A stretch of 64,000 nt of DNA from Hofstenia miamia (taxonomy: Eukaryota; Xenacoelomorpha; Acoela). This document shows, piece after piece, positions 46,281-56,618 of this stretch (positions are counted from its first letter, which is position 1; each line of letters opens with the position of its first letter). The notes beneath the pieces were generated by a model. That model made no database searches. It was not told the DNA's origin and saw only the letters and a program-made list of their open reading frames with translations. A program made the position numbers and the translations under genes. The stretch is taken from contig SCFE01000081.1 in NCBI GenBank assembly GCA_004352715.1, forward strand, positions 123,206 through 187,205, in the 5' to 3' direction.

Positions 46281-49200
46281 TTTGTTTGCCTATGTCTATA
46301 GACACATGTAGACCTAAAATACATTTTATTATACCATTGATTATTTTTTTCGATTGCTGAGTTGGCTATTAGGGTGGAGTGAAAAAATTTTTTTTAAATC
46401 AAACAAGTGTAGTTTTTAATACCTGGCACATGGTCTAAAGCTCTAATAAAAGTTGGATTGGGGTGGCTTCCCATTCCAACGAGCAACATTTCAATTAAAT
46501 TAAAAACCACTTTTTCAAAAATCAATTCGATATTATAGATATGTCCTCATGTTGTACACCATTTTGTAGCGCTTTGAAAAACTAAGAAAACCCATATAAA
46601 CTTTGACAACTTTCCATTCATATGATAAGCGTTTAAAGTTTCTTTTAATTCAATGACCTGTATAGACGTAAAGCCATTTTAATGCGTGGGTAGTATAACT
46701 TCTGAAAGCTACTGCAAAGTCAGTTTTGACGCTATAGCCATGAAAATTATATCATTCTCTAGATAATCAATAGATCTATGTGAAGATATTTTTTATTTTT
46801 CGATTTGATCAATACTTTTCTTGAAAATTGCGGATATTTAAGCAATCGTTTGTTATTTGGAGATAATGGCATTAGATATAACATTTGGGAAGTTGCTCGC
46901 TGAATGGGGGGGGGGGGTAAACCCCACCAAATCAATATTTATTAGAGTTTTAGGAAATTTGTCAGGTCTTAAAAACTACACATTTTTTATTTCTAAAAAA
47001 CAAAATTTTTTTTTCATTACACCCTATTGACTATATACATTATCATGCATTGAAACACCGAAGCCATTGAAATAGGGCTTGGGTAACAGAGGCTCACACA
47101 TTCCTAGGGTTAATGGTAACTGACGCCTCGCGAACATTTAGCTTGTTTGGAAATTAGGATTACTTAATACTTTTTGTCAATTTTGCCTTAATCATCAATA
47201 TCCTGATGCAAATGACATAAATTTTGAACTTTACCGTTTTCTAAAAAATATTTGATTTGCTCATAGCCCAACAGTAGCTGCTGGAATTAGTTGAAAAATA
47301 GTTCCAAAAGTTGTATGTTAATATGCCCTAACCAGTTTTAAAGGTGTTTCTTACATTTTTAAGAAGAAATTTGTTTCGCACAACAGTTCTAAATTATGCA
47401 TGAAAGACAATAAAAAATAAGAGGTGGTAAAACGTGCGCAAGAGTTATTAAACGTATATTAATTTAAGTCTCACGCACAAAATGGTCAAGAATTACTCGT
47501 TGATGGAAGTAACATCTGACATATTATTGTAAAAAATGCATACACATCCTCCTATATATAAATTCTCAAACGTAAACGGAACTAATTGGTTTAAATGACT
47601 GAAACATCATCGAATGATAAATATGGAAATATATTTATTTTTATTTATTGCTGAGAAAAATGAAATGATATCTCCTGACGAACACTTTACCAGCATTAGG
47701 AAATTGATGTGGGTGAGATGTCGTAATACATAAATATTGGTGGTTTTACCCCATGCAAGCAGTAGTTGGATTTGATCATACAACTTAGTTGACATTATTT
47801 TCTACAAATGGAAGATTCTCTATTTAAATATAATAGAATTCATCTATTTAATAAATTTTGGATTAATTCTAGCAATTTGAAATAGATTATTTGTAAACAG
47901 ACTAACAATTGCAAAAAACTAATAAATCTGTATTAAATTCAACTAATATTTGTAATCAAAGTCATGTTGGTTGAATGGTAAGCCACTCGTTGCAAAGATG
48001 ACACTATTGAAGGTCGTCTTGATTAGTTGAACTAGATAACACTGCTAAAAGGCTATAATAAAATTGTAAAAAAACCTTTAAAACTGCGTCTAATAATTTA
48101 CATTGTATTGCCCCACTTGATCTAATATATTAATGATGAACTAAATAAGGGTTAGCCTCGTAAACTAAATTCATGTTTTCTAACAAGTTTCACCAAAATG
48201 TAACATCTGTAGCAATAAAGTTTTAGTAAATTAAAAAGATAAGAAATATTTTGCAACATTCTAGGGTAATCCAATAATCAGTAGATATTGTACACAAATC
48301 AAGGGCGTATGTAGGATTTTTTATTGGGGAGGGGGTTCTATTTTTCATACTGCCTTAACAAAAATACGGCTCAATTTTTTGGAATATCTTGCACGCCTAA
48401 GAAAATATTTCATCTTAGCTTACTATAATAGGAAATAGTTAAAAATTTTTTATTTCATTAAATATTATAAGAACAACGCTATGGGGAATCGAATATTTAA
48501 ATACATTTGAAGCATGTCGTGTAAGAACCCGTTAAGTGGAAATTAATTTCAAACGAGAAATCGCTTTTTTCATATACTTTTGTTAATGTACTACGTGTCA
48601 CTTACCTGATTCTTCACAAAGCTATAATCAAATGTAGTGTCATTTAACTGCTTTTGAACCTTACAACATGTAGTTCACATTCACATGATTCTAAAGCAAT
48701 CGATTTTGTAATTTTGTCAATTAACGGGTTCTTGCACCACATGATTAATTTATTTTTGTGTTTTGTTCACATTTTTTTGTAGTTAATGGCAGATTCTATT
48801 CCACGAGAAGAATTTCACCCCGACAACTATGGATTACTAGGCTTAGGGATAAAGAAATCTCTGTAATGACTAGAGTAACCAAAATATTAATCTAGAAATG
48901 CATGAATATATATATATATATATTGAATTGCAACTCAAATTTCATGTAAATAGCATGTTTTGCATTTCTACAAATTTCTCTCAGAATTTTAAAATCAAAT
49001 AACTAAATTGCTATTTTTTGGAAATCTCTTCCAGTTGAATTCAGTTACTGACAATAAACAGTAGAAATTAAAGGTAGATTCAGTTTAAAACTAGCTCAAG
49101 ATGGGAAATATTTCATTGGGTTAACTACTATGATCCCAGTTGAACACCAGTAAAATCTAGTAACTCATCAGAGAAATGAGTCATTGCCGCTTAGAATCAT

Positions 49201-52200
49201 AATCCCATAATTGGCAAACAAACATTAATTCCAACATTCAATTCAATCACGTGCAGAGATTTAAATAATTATCAAGGTATGTACAACATCATGATGTTCA
49301 ATATTACAAACAATTCACCCTTATATTTCAATCCTGCAATTTGTAAACACAAGTTTTTAACATGATTAACACAATTTAATTAACCATATTCATCTATATA
49401 ATATTTTATTTGAAATTAAACTATTGTTCTTAACAATTTATTAGTAAAATAAATTTTACTAACTTCAAACAGATTATTAACTGTATTAAACTTAAAAATT
49501 TGGAAATGATTAGAGTTTGCGGTTAAATATTTACTTTATTAACATTTGTTGCCCTAGTAATAACCCCCTCTAAATAAACGCCTGATACAGATACAGTCAA
49601 ATTCTATATTTGGCATATTTCAGATTGCCACTTACGTTTCAGTAAACTATGTACTTGTAATTTATTGTCCAAATATAAAATAACGCTGCATTCATTATTT
49701 AGTGATGTTTTGCTTGCCATCATTTGAGAAAATTTTTGTCATATAAAACTGAGAGAATAGAAAGTTTTTTCGTTAAATGTATAATAAGTCAAAGTGTATT
49801 TATTGAATTCTTACTTAATAAATTAATTTAAATGTTAGTGTTAACCAACGTTTGCATGTAACAAAATATAATTAATTGAAAACTTTGTCGCAGCAACAAA
49901 TCTGATTCATTTTCTCATTCAGATTTTAAAAGTGTTTTCAAACGTTCTTCGCAACAATAATCGCGCTGACCTTAGGATGATACTGGGAAATAAAAATTTC
50001 AATTCCATTAACACCTGTTTATGGGGTTTTTGATCAAATAAGGTAAATTTTAACAAACAATTTCTCAATTGACAAACTGCAGCATTTCTAAAATCCAGGC
50101 ATCTAGTGAATCTTATTAGAAAATAAATTATTTAAATTATTTTCTGGATATTGCTAATTTGGAAGAAATTATGTGTGGCAGAAATTTTGCTCCAAATTAT
50201 GGACAACAATTTCATTGACAGTTTAATGTCACAGAATGCGCTTCCTGTCGAAGGAATATCTGGCTCTCCAGATTTATTCGCAGAAATGTGCATCTGACAT
50301 TGGTTGTTAAAGGTGAACAATATTTATTGCACACCCCTGCTTCCTGGCTTAAGCTGATATCACAACAAAATAGTTACAGCACATAGACTAGAGATCTTGA
50401 ATTTTGTACACATTGCTATTTGAATACAAATTTAAGATACACGTTGCATTATCTCAAATTGAAGAAGAGAATTGATTTAAACATTTTTATATGCTTTACA
50501 ACTTGGCTCGATAATAATTCTAATAACGATTCTCCGTTATTAAATTGCTTCTATAATAACGTAATGTTCACCAGAATAATGTAATCTCAAAAGACAATCA
50601 ACATTTCTCAAACGTGAAGTTCAGTNTATCCCAAATTGAAGAAGAGAATTGATTTAAATATTTTTATATGCTTTACAACTTGGCTCGATAATAATTCTAA
50701 TAACGATTCTCCGTTATTAAATTGCTTCTATAATAACGTAATGTTCACCAGAATAATGTAATCTCAAAAGACAATCAACATTTCTCAAACGTGAAGTTCA
50801 GTTCACTAGAATTATTTAATCATGTTAATATTTCATGGAAGAACAATAAAGAATTGTTCTCGCTGAATGTAAGCGCGTGATTGAGAAATTACTTTAANTA
50901 TTCAAATTCCCTTTCCTAAAATACTGACAGTTATTGTTGCTTCCTGGCTTAAGCTGATAGTTCCTGAAAAAATATTACAACAAAATAGTTACAGCACGTA
51001 GACTAGAGATCTTGAATTTTGTACACATATTGCTATCTGAATACAAATTTAATATACACGTTGCATTATCCCAAATTGAAGAAGAGAATTGATTTAAATA
51101 TTTTTATATGCTGTACAACTTGGCTCGATAATAATTCTAATAACGATTCTCCGTTATTAAATTGCTTCTATAATAACGTAATGTTCACCAGAATAATGTA
51201 ATCTCAAAAGACAATCAACATTTCTCAAACGTGAAGTTCAGTTCACTAGAATTATTTAATCATGTTAATATTTCATGGAAGAACAATAAAGAATTGTTCT
51301 CGCTGAATGTAAGCGCGTGATTGAGAAATTACTTTAAAATAATTTGGAAATAACATTCTACTTTAATCCCACTATCAGATAGAAAGATTTTAAAACACTC
51401 ACTTTACTTCTTTGGCGGCCAGATGCTCAGCTTCGAACTTTAACTTTAACTGGGGGATGCGTTTAGAAACAGCTAAATAACATACTTAGATAAATAAAAG
51501 TAAAATATTTACCTAAGCGAAGCTCCTCAATTGCAACTTTGAGACTTGGCGAGAGGTTTTTTAATAAATCACTGGGTGGTTTAAATTTGCGATTAATTCT
51601 TTTGATTCGGTCCTTAATCTGGGGTTGCGTGCATCCCAAATGATGACAAAGGTAGTCCAGCAAAGTGGTTTTATACGATTTTTCAAGGCTATGTGTATTG
51701 TTTTCAATCTCATATAAAAGTTCTTGGGCGTTATGGCTCAAACTACGCACTCCATTTCCATTCTTAGCAGTTAAACTAACTTCCTAAACACATTATCGGA
51801 TGGAATTATGACTACTGATATGAGATGATTACCTTTGAAAACTTATTAATCGTTGCCAGCAGCACTGAGGAAAGACCTTCCGGTAGAGAAATCTCAGGAG
51901 TGGCGGATCCATTTGTTAACGGCGTTCGTTCATTTTCTTGTGATTTATTTGCTGCAATTGTGGACAAAGGCATATCGTCCTCATCATCAGTTGAATTTAA
52001 AATTTGCGCATCTAAAAATTAAATTGTTAAATTTAGCTGCAAAAATCACATTCATCAAAAATTAATAGTTTGGAAAATACCTTTTTGAACGACACTGCGC
52101 TGAAGAGGTAATTTTGGCTTTTTAAAACCAACTGATGATACATTTTTCTTGATCATTAATTTTGCTTTTCTATATTTTCTAAATAAACAGAATTATCACT

Positions 52201-53289
52201 TAAATACAAAGATATGTCGCTATGTACACTTCGTAATATTTATATATTTCGCTATGTACCAGCACCATTTTTTGTAATAGGATGACCACATGCGCAGTGA
52301 TTGCAATGGATGTACAACTTACTATTTGAAATGTTGTTTTAGAACAAAGATAAATATGATTGCAAATGGCAGCCTAAGTATAGCTCTATAATTACTTAAC
52401 AATGCAATGAATAATCCAGCCGCAAGTTGGCAAACCTAGAGCATATTGCACAAGCATAGTTCGAATCTTAATAAATATAGCGAATAACAACCACCCAATT
52501 TTTCTATAGAATTCTACTCATTTTTTCATATGTCGCTATGTACGTTTTTAGAGTATTTTGTACAGTACGTACATATCGACATATAATAACTATATATATA
52601 TAACAGTAAGATTTCAATAACATCCTGTAAAAAATTATTTTGAGAAACTTTCGAATTACATATTAGCAAATTCACCAATAGATGCTACAATTTCTCAAGA
52701 TTACTTAATTTCTTAATAGAACTAGAAAAATGATTGGAAAATGTAGAAAAAATTATTTGTATACTGAATGTAACACTGGACAGATTAGTGTTAGGAAGTA
52801 TGTCATAATGTCATTATTCTACCAATAAATGTGCATTTGACAAATGAAAGTGCAGAATGTGCCTTCTGTGGTCTAAAAGCTACCTCACACGATCTTTGAA
52901 AGAAGTTGTCTGAATGGGGATAAACCTTTGAGGAAAGATTTTGACATTTCTTGCATTATTTTCAAACTAGTAATGCGTTGATTGATTTTTATATGAAAGC
53001 TAATCTGTGTTGGATTCCGGATGGTTTGCTTTTCAATCATGAACCTTAATGCACTAATCCTCCTAAGAATGCCATTGCGACGGTATATTACCATTAAACT
53101 TCGCTTGGTTTTTGTCACTCTCCACGCTAGCATGAGGGCAATGACCTTAAAAACCATTCAAAAAAATTACCGTAAAATATAAACAAAAAACAACAAACTG
53201 AACAATATTAAGGCAGCTTGAGACTCCCTATTTTCAACACAAGGAGAGCAAGAAACGTTCTAAAAACACTCGTTTCCTGTGACCCACTC

Positions 53290-53329
<40 letters not shown>

Positions 53330-53702
53330 NNNNNNNNNNNNNNNNNNNNNNNNNNNNNNNNNNNNNNNNNNNNNNNNNNNNNNNNNNNNNNNNNNNNNNN
53401 NNNNNNNNNNNNNNNNNNNNNNNNNNNNNNNNNNNNNNNNNNNNNNNNNNNNNNNNNNNNNNNNNNNNNNNNNTATATATATACATATATATGTATATAT
53501 ATATATATATATATATAGAAACTCCATTATAAAAGTGGATAATATATAAAATTTACAATAATACATACTCTTCCTGAAGCTTTTTCCTGAATGGTGTACT
53601 ACGTTGCTTTTTCCAAAGCTTAATAGCGGATCGAGGCAACTTAGACTTAGGCGGGGAATCTTCTTCTGCTTCTTCTTTCATTTCGTCACTCGAATAATGA
53701 CG
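40969..53702 (-). CDS. ubinuclein (HIRA histone H3.3 chaperone complex subunit), 5' incomplete
   Basis: Nine minus-strand exons: 53569-53702, 52081-52178, 51833-52011, 51513-51783, 51403-51472, 44914-45009, 42876-42994, 41651-42662, 40969-41092. All have GT-AG borders and matching phases; the sum is 2103 bases, 700 residues plus stop. The conserved middle domain (UBN_AB type) spans exons 3-8: LPEGLSSVLLATINKF, then KTTLLDYLCHHLGC with KDRIKRINRKF, then FDFDEDTTKAMQRVFNIK, then LKSFFVEIATACWPPGW, matching ubinuclein W...LR..L..V..IK and WPKGW. It is followed by a long Ser/Pro/Asn-rich tail. In the family, ubinuclein binds HIRA through its N-terminal Hpc2-related domain in the nucleus; that part must lie upstream of 53702 and is not seen. 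UBN1 and UBN2 cannot be separated, so no symbol is given. Confidence 0.82.
41651..42662 (-). CDS. ubinuclein large exon, end of middle domain and Ser/Pro-rich tail
   Basis: 1012 bases, phase 1 in. Starts GWSAQPKCIKLL, then a coiled lysine/glutamate segment, then about 250 residues rich in Ser, Pro, Asn, Thr (SISSFLNPICRSGYQPSQYI near the end). Donor taken as CA|GTACGT, phase 2. Ubinucleins typically carry such a disordered tail. Confidence 0.8.
42876..42994 (-). CDS. ubinuclein exon, middle domain part 4
   Basis: 119 bases, phase 2 in, phase 1 out. Encodes KAMQRVFNIKVMEM and QLKSFFVEIATACWPP. The donor GTTCAA is weak, but the next exon completes the conserved WPxGW motif exactly. Confidence 0.8.
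43000..44913. other. ubinuclein intron, no further feature
   Basis: AT-rich. A plus-strand frame at 43362-43703 (113 residues, Lys/Ile-rich) shows no domain and is probably chance. (TA)n at 44864-44888. Confidence 0.4.
44914..45009 (-). CDS. ubinuclein exon, middle domain part 3
   Basis: 96 bases, phase 2 in, phase 2 out, donor ACC AC|GTAAGT. Encodes LKPLPRQSFDFDEDT; the FDFDED stretch takes the place of the F.W.DE segment of other ubinucleins. Confidence 0.8.
46068..46228 (+). pseudogene. piggyBac C-terminal cysteine-rich domain
   Basis: RWDKCFRCSKAKVDD, then YFCCICKIPISNVTHDEC: a CxxC...CxxC...HxxxC pattern matching the cross-brace zinc-binding domain at the end of piggyBac transposases, which binds the element ends. 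The frame then runs into a (TA)n tract. Confidence 0.65.
46229..46277. repeat. (TA)n microsatellite
   Basis: Uninterrupted TATATA tract inside the piggyBac relic. Confidence 0.9.
46371..47025. mobile_element. 655-bp MITE with ~100-bp inverted repeats
   Basis: The left end AGGGTGGAGTGAAAAAATTT is mirrored by a right end whose complement reads AGGGTGTAATGAAAAAAAAA. Homology continues inward for about 100 bases, including GTGTAGTTTTTAA(T/G)ACCTG and CTAATAAA. TA dinucleotides flank the GGGTG cores. No coding capacity; it sits inside the piggyBac relic. A run of about 12 G at 46907-46918 lies at the inner edge of the right repeat. Confidence 0.75.
47110..48298. other. ubinuclein intron, AT-rich
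   Basis: No supported feature. Confidence 0.4.
48519..48741. mobile_element. ~220-bp MITE candidate
   Basis: GTGTAAGAACCCGTTAAGTG at the left is matched by a right end whose complement is GTGCAAGAACCCGTTAATTG. The terminal repeat is about 20 bp with two mismatches. No gene inside; a ubinuclein intron insertion. Confidence 0.55.
48742..50337. other. ubinuclein intron, AT-rich
   Basis: No supported feature apart from a short (TA)n at 48906-48922. Confidence 0.4.
50338..50625. repeat. triplicated intronic segment, copy 1
   Basis: Starts GCTTCCTGGCTTAAGCTGAT and continues through GATAATAATTCTAATAACG. Nearly identical to the next two copies; ends at the single N at 50626. Confidence 0.9.
50627..50897. 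repeat. triplicated intronic segment, copy 2
   Basis: Bounded by single Ns at 50626 and 50898. It starts in the middle of the unit and runs further downstream than copy 1. Confidence 0.9.
50938..51340. repeat. triplicated intronic segment, copy 3
   Basis: Longest copy, continuing without a break into ubinuclein exon 51403-51472. Probably the true locus, the others being unmerged contig ends. Confidence 0.9.
51403..51472 (-). CDS. ubinuclein exon, middle domain part 2
   Basis: 70 bases, phase 1 in, phase 2 out. Encodes SKRIPQLKLKFEAEHLAAK, a charged helix continuing the domain. Confidence 0.8.
51513..51783 (-). CDS. ubinuclein exon, middle domain part 1
   Basis: 271 bases, phase 0 in, phase 1 out. 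Helical segment with KTTLLDYLCHHLGCTQPQIK and DRIKRINRKF, ending SLKVAIEELRL. Confidence 0.85.
51833..52011 (-). CDS. ubinuclein exon, acidic linker and LPEGL motif
   Basis: 179 bases, phase 1 in, phase 0 out. STDDEDDMPLS followed by LPEGLSSVLLATINKFSK, the LPxGLP...I motif that opens the ubinuclein middle domain. Confidence 0.8.
52081..52178 (-). CDS. ubinuclein exon, basic linker
   Basis: 98 bases, phase 2 in, phase 1 out. Encodes KYRKAKLMIKKN and GFKKPKLPLQR, a lysine-rich linker that could serve nuclear import. Confidence 0.72.
52212..52584. mobile_element. ~373-bp MITE candidate in ubinuclein intron
   Basis: ATATGTCGCTATGTAC at the left end is mirrored by the right end (complement ATATGTCGATATGTAC). 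TCGCTATGTAC recurs inside at about 52249 and 52533. No coding capacity. Confidence 0.6.
53293..53514. repeat. (TA)n with 144-N gap
   Basis: TATATA on both sides of Ns at 53330-53473, in the intron between the two most upstream ubinuclein exons seen. Confidence 0.95.
53569..53702 (-). CDS. ubinuclein exon (first seen)
   Basis: Acceptor TTTTTAG, phase 0. Donor GAGTATGT read as GA|GTATGT, phase 2, which is the only choice that keeps the next exon open. Encodes an acidic stretch (SSDEMKEEAEED) then a basic one (KLWKKQRSTPFRKKLQ). Confidence 0.75.
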
Positions 53703-53867
53703 CTAAAAATCATATTAAAAATAGGGTTCGCCGAAAATGTTATTTATTAATAGAATACGGAGATCAAGCGTATAAATATGAATGTAGAATATATTACTCG
53801 TGAATTATTTTGTAAGCACCACATAAAATCGATTGTACAATCAAGAATGCCAAGGTAGGATGAACAG

Positions 53868-54530
53868 CCGTAAGGAAGTCAGGTTACAAATTCTAACGTT
53901 GTGGCAAAATAAGGACAAAAGCTAAACTGAAAGCGGCCGCGATCTTGATGTTAGTCGTTTCATCGTCGCCAGGACCATCAAGAGGTTTGAGGGTACTTAA
54001 GAGACAAAATACAAAAACTGTCATCGACCAGCCATCTTTAATGATCGATATCATATGTGTGCTTGCCAGCCCAAGATCATCAGCAAGTGCGCTGCGAAGT
54101 CAAATAGTAGCGAGTGGCGATGGCTTAGTACATTTCAGAAGCATTTACAAAAAGCCGAAATTCACGCTGTAAAACCCAAAAGAAGGCCCATGTTGCCACT
54201 AACCCACAAACAAAACGCCTGGTTTGGGTAATGAGGGTTGGACGGTTGAATATTTATTTAGAGTGATGAAACTAAGGATGATTGCCCACGATAAGCCCGT
54301 GTTTTGAATGGCCATATAATGACGGATGATTAATATGTGAAGACCAAGCACCTGCTCTCTGTCATGGTATGGGCTTGCCTTTTCGGCTCCAGGCACTAGG
54401 GGGATGTTCGAACCGTGACTGTGAGAAGTAAGAAATAATTGATTACTGGTTTCTTGCATATGTGGAGCAGAGACCCTAATCACCGAAATTAGCACAAATT
54501 TGGTTAATTCCATTTCAGGATTACATTGCT
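53868..54530 (+). pseudogene. Tc1-like transposase relic
   Basis: Plus-strand frames give LDVSRFIVARTIKRFEGT (HTH of Tc1 type), then a block with VKPKRRPMLPLTHKQ, then WSDETKDD (about 54255-54280, first catalytic Asp, from FSDESK) and SVMVWACLFG (about 54355-54390). Later parts are unrecognisable. Stops and frame changes throughout. It lies just upstream of the first ubinuclein exon seen. Confidence 0.6.
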
Positions 54531-54789
54531 GCCAAAGGTGCTAAGACGCGATATTAACATTTGTTCTTTCATACAAAATGCTATGAACTGTTATAAATTA
54601 TTTCTAGATCGTTTTTTGTGTTTGGCATGAATATATTTTGCTACCTGTGCAAACTTAAATTCGCGCACTGAAAATATGTTATGGATGCTCAATCGATTGC
54701 CGACAAAACATTCATCTACAATTCCTGATAGTATATGTATCTGAGTTTGTTAAATAAAAACAGGTCAACAATGTGATCTCAATATCTGG

Positions 54790-55380
54790 ATAATGTAAGC
54801 CTGTTAGAAAGGACAAAACTCCTAGGAGTGGTGGTGGTGTTTGTATATGGCTGCTGTCTCTCGTCTAGGCCCCTTTAAGCTTATTAATACTCACTACGTA
54901 CAAAAGCAGTAGCAAAATCTTAGGCTTTTGGTAATTACCATTTATATCTCCTCTAACCTTTAGTCATTGATTTATTCTGAAGTTGAGATAGAAGTGATCA
55001 AATCACTTGAAGACTTCTTGGTTGCTCATAGTGAGCGCTTGAGGATGATAAGAAGTTGAACCTTACTCAACTTGTTTCTACTGAACCATCTAAAGCAGAA
55101 TACCTCATCTGGAAATGATGGAATTCCTACGAAACTTTACAAAGCTGCAACGGAGCATCTAGCAGAGCCAACTTGCTGTAGCTTAGCTCAACGCATTTTC
55201 GCAAAACAATGGAAGTTGGCTGATGTCTGGGTAATACCAAAATCATCTTCGGCTTCCTTGGATAACCTACGGCCAATCTTTACTAACTATTCAAAGTTCT
55301 GGGTTTATAAATCACAAATGCTCAGTGCGTATCTTCCCTTTTAGATTTTGTGTGAGGTTATTGATTCAACACCTTGCAAC
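54790..55380 (+). pseudogene. LINE fragment of a different family
   Basis: KDKTPRSGGGVCIWL (about 54810-54855) resembles the R-x-G-G-G-V block of LINE endonucleases. A 90-residue frame (55072-55344) reads HLKQNTSSGNDGIPTKLYK, then WKLADVWVIPKSS and LDNLRPIF, the GxDGIP - WK.A.V.P..K - RPI series of an RT. Most of the endonuclease is deleted between them. Wording of the blocks differs from the CR1-like copies, so it is a second family. Confidence 0.6.
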
Positions 55381-55439
55381 TTGTCCCTATGTCTAAAATT
55401 GTTTCAAAAATGGATTGCCTATCGTCTGTTTTTGTCAGT

Positions 55440-56335
55440 CTCAATAGGACCCTCCGACCGCCATTGATTTTTTTCTTCCTCTTTAAATAGTCCTTCTCTC
55501 ACTTCAACTCTTCCATATGTTCCTTCTTCATCTCCCGTGACTGTCCTCGTTGCCATTTTATGTATCTTTTTTAAAAGAAATATATCGAATTTTAAATCTT
55601 TGTCAATATCAACACCTAAATATGTAACATGATCACTTTGTTTTATTGGAACACTGTTTACAAATTATTCAATTTTGTTTGTTATTTCTACAGCATTGGG
55701 GAAAAATATAATGAATTGAGTTTTTTCAATATTAATTTTTAATTGATTGGATGTGAAATACCTAGAAAAATTTTCAAATTTTTTGTGGCCCTAAATGCAT
55801 CATTATTTGNTGCATCACTTGTACTATGTTTAGCGCGAAAACCATATTGTTTGGATGATAAAATATTCTCAGATGCAAGATATTGATTGATTTGAATGTG
55901 CAGTAACCTTTCAGATAGCTTACTGAAAGGATGCGTTATTGAAATTGGCCTATAATTTTTAGCAAAAAAGGGATCTCCATTTTTATACAAAGGTGTTATA
56001 TCTGACTTTTTCATTATCTCCGGACTTCGTTTTCAACTATACATTGATTAAATGCAAATGATAAATGGTCACCAAATACATGAAAAAATTTTAAATTATT
56101 AAGTAAGGTAAATGAATTGAACCTGAAGATTTATTAACGTCTAAGTTTCTTACAATAGTTTGTAATTCTTTTAAGGTAGATAACCTAAATTGAAACGTAG
56201 ATTTACAATTGGATTGCTTAGTTTTGATAGAGGAATTTTAAGAAAATTGAAGTTACCTAATTCTTTAAATGTGTGATTTAGATGATTTAAAATCTTTTTT
56301 TATCGGTAAATTTTTTATTATCAATATACATTTCT
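55440..56335 (-). pseudogene. CR1-like LINE fragments, minus strand, chimeric at N 55810
   Basis: Above the N at 55810: KKSDITPLYKNGDP, KNYRPISITHPFSKLSERL, then LSSKQYGFRAKHSTSDA (55811-56014), the RT fingers. Below it the sequence jumps to a later part of the element, with LKINIEKTQFIIF and HVTYLGVDIDKDLKFD in broken frames (about 55560-55780). The RT core between is therefore missing in this copy, and the single N marks the join. Confidence 0.7.
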
Positions 56336-56337
56336 GA

Positions 56338-56617
56338 CATGTCACTATTTTTATGATATCTTTTGCCCCAAAGAAAAAATCTATCTAATTCTTCTTTGAA
56401 AAAATGTCACTATTTTTATGATATCTTTTGCCCCGAAAGAAAAATTCTATCTAATTCTTCTTTGAAAAAATCTAATGATGGTAAACCTTGGATTGATTCT
56501 AAATGTAAGCAATGCATAAAAAATAAAAATCAAGCTCATAAAGAGTACCTACTACTAAGAATCAGCGAAAGTTTTAGCCGTTGCAAAAAGGCCAGAAATA
56601 TTTGTAATGTAACTATT
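56338..56617 (+). pseudogene. CR1-like LINE linker fragment with ~65-bp tandem duplication
   Basis: Reads SNDGKPWIDSKCKQCIKNK and AHKEYLLLRISESFSRC on the plus strand. Just before, a segment starting TGTCACTATTTTTATGATAT is repeated twice in tandem (about 56338-56402 and 56405-56470). Ends at the N at 56618. Confidence 0.65.
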
Positions 56618-56618
56618 N

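Larger units (their letters stand above)
45329..47109 (+). mobile_element. decayed piggyBac-type element (with nested MITE)
   Basis: The left end is CCCTAACCTGCA, followed by GGGTCTGTGAGACC and the palindrome GGGTCTTAGAGACCC, motifs typical of piggyBac ends. The right end is ...TAGGG followed by TTAA (47110-47113); the left flank is CTAA instead of TTAA. Transposase relics on the plus strand: GKPAKYALKFWIITGSEIYY (about 45840-45900), GDRNLGEHVVLQ (about 45945-45985), LGTKLSADY, and a C-terminal cysteine cluster. Large parts are missing. It lies inside a ubinuclein intron. Confidence 0.65.

Noticed and set aside
48299-48345. CAAGGGCGTATGTAGGATTT as a hAT-like terminus
   Set aside because: Looks like a hAT end, but no matching inverted end was found within the window.
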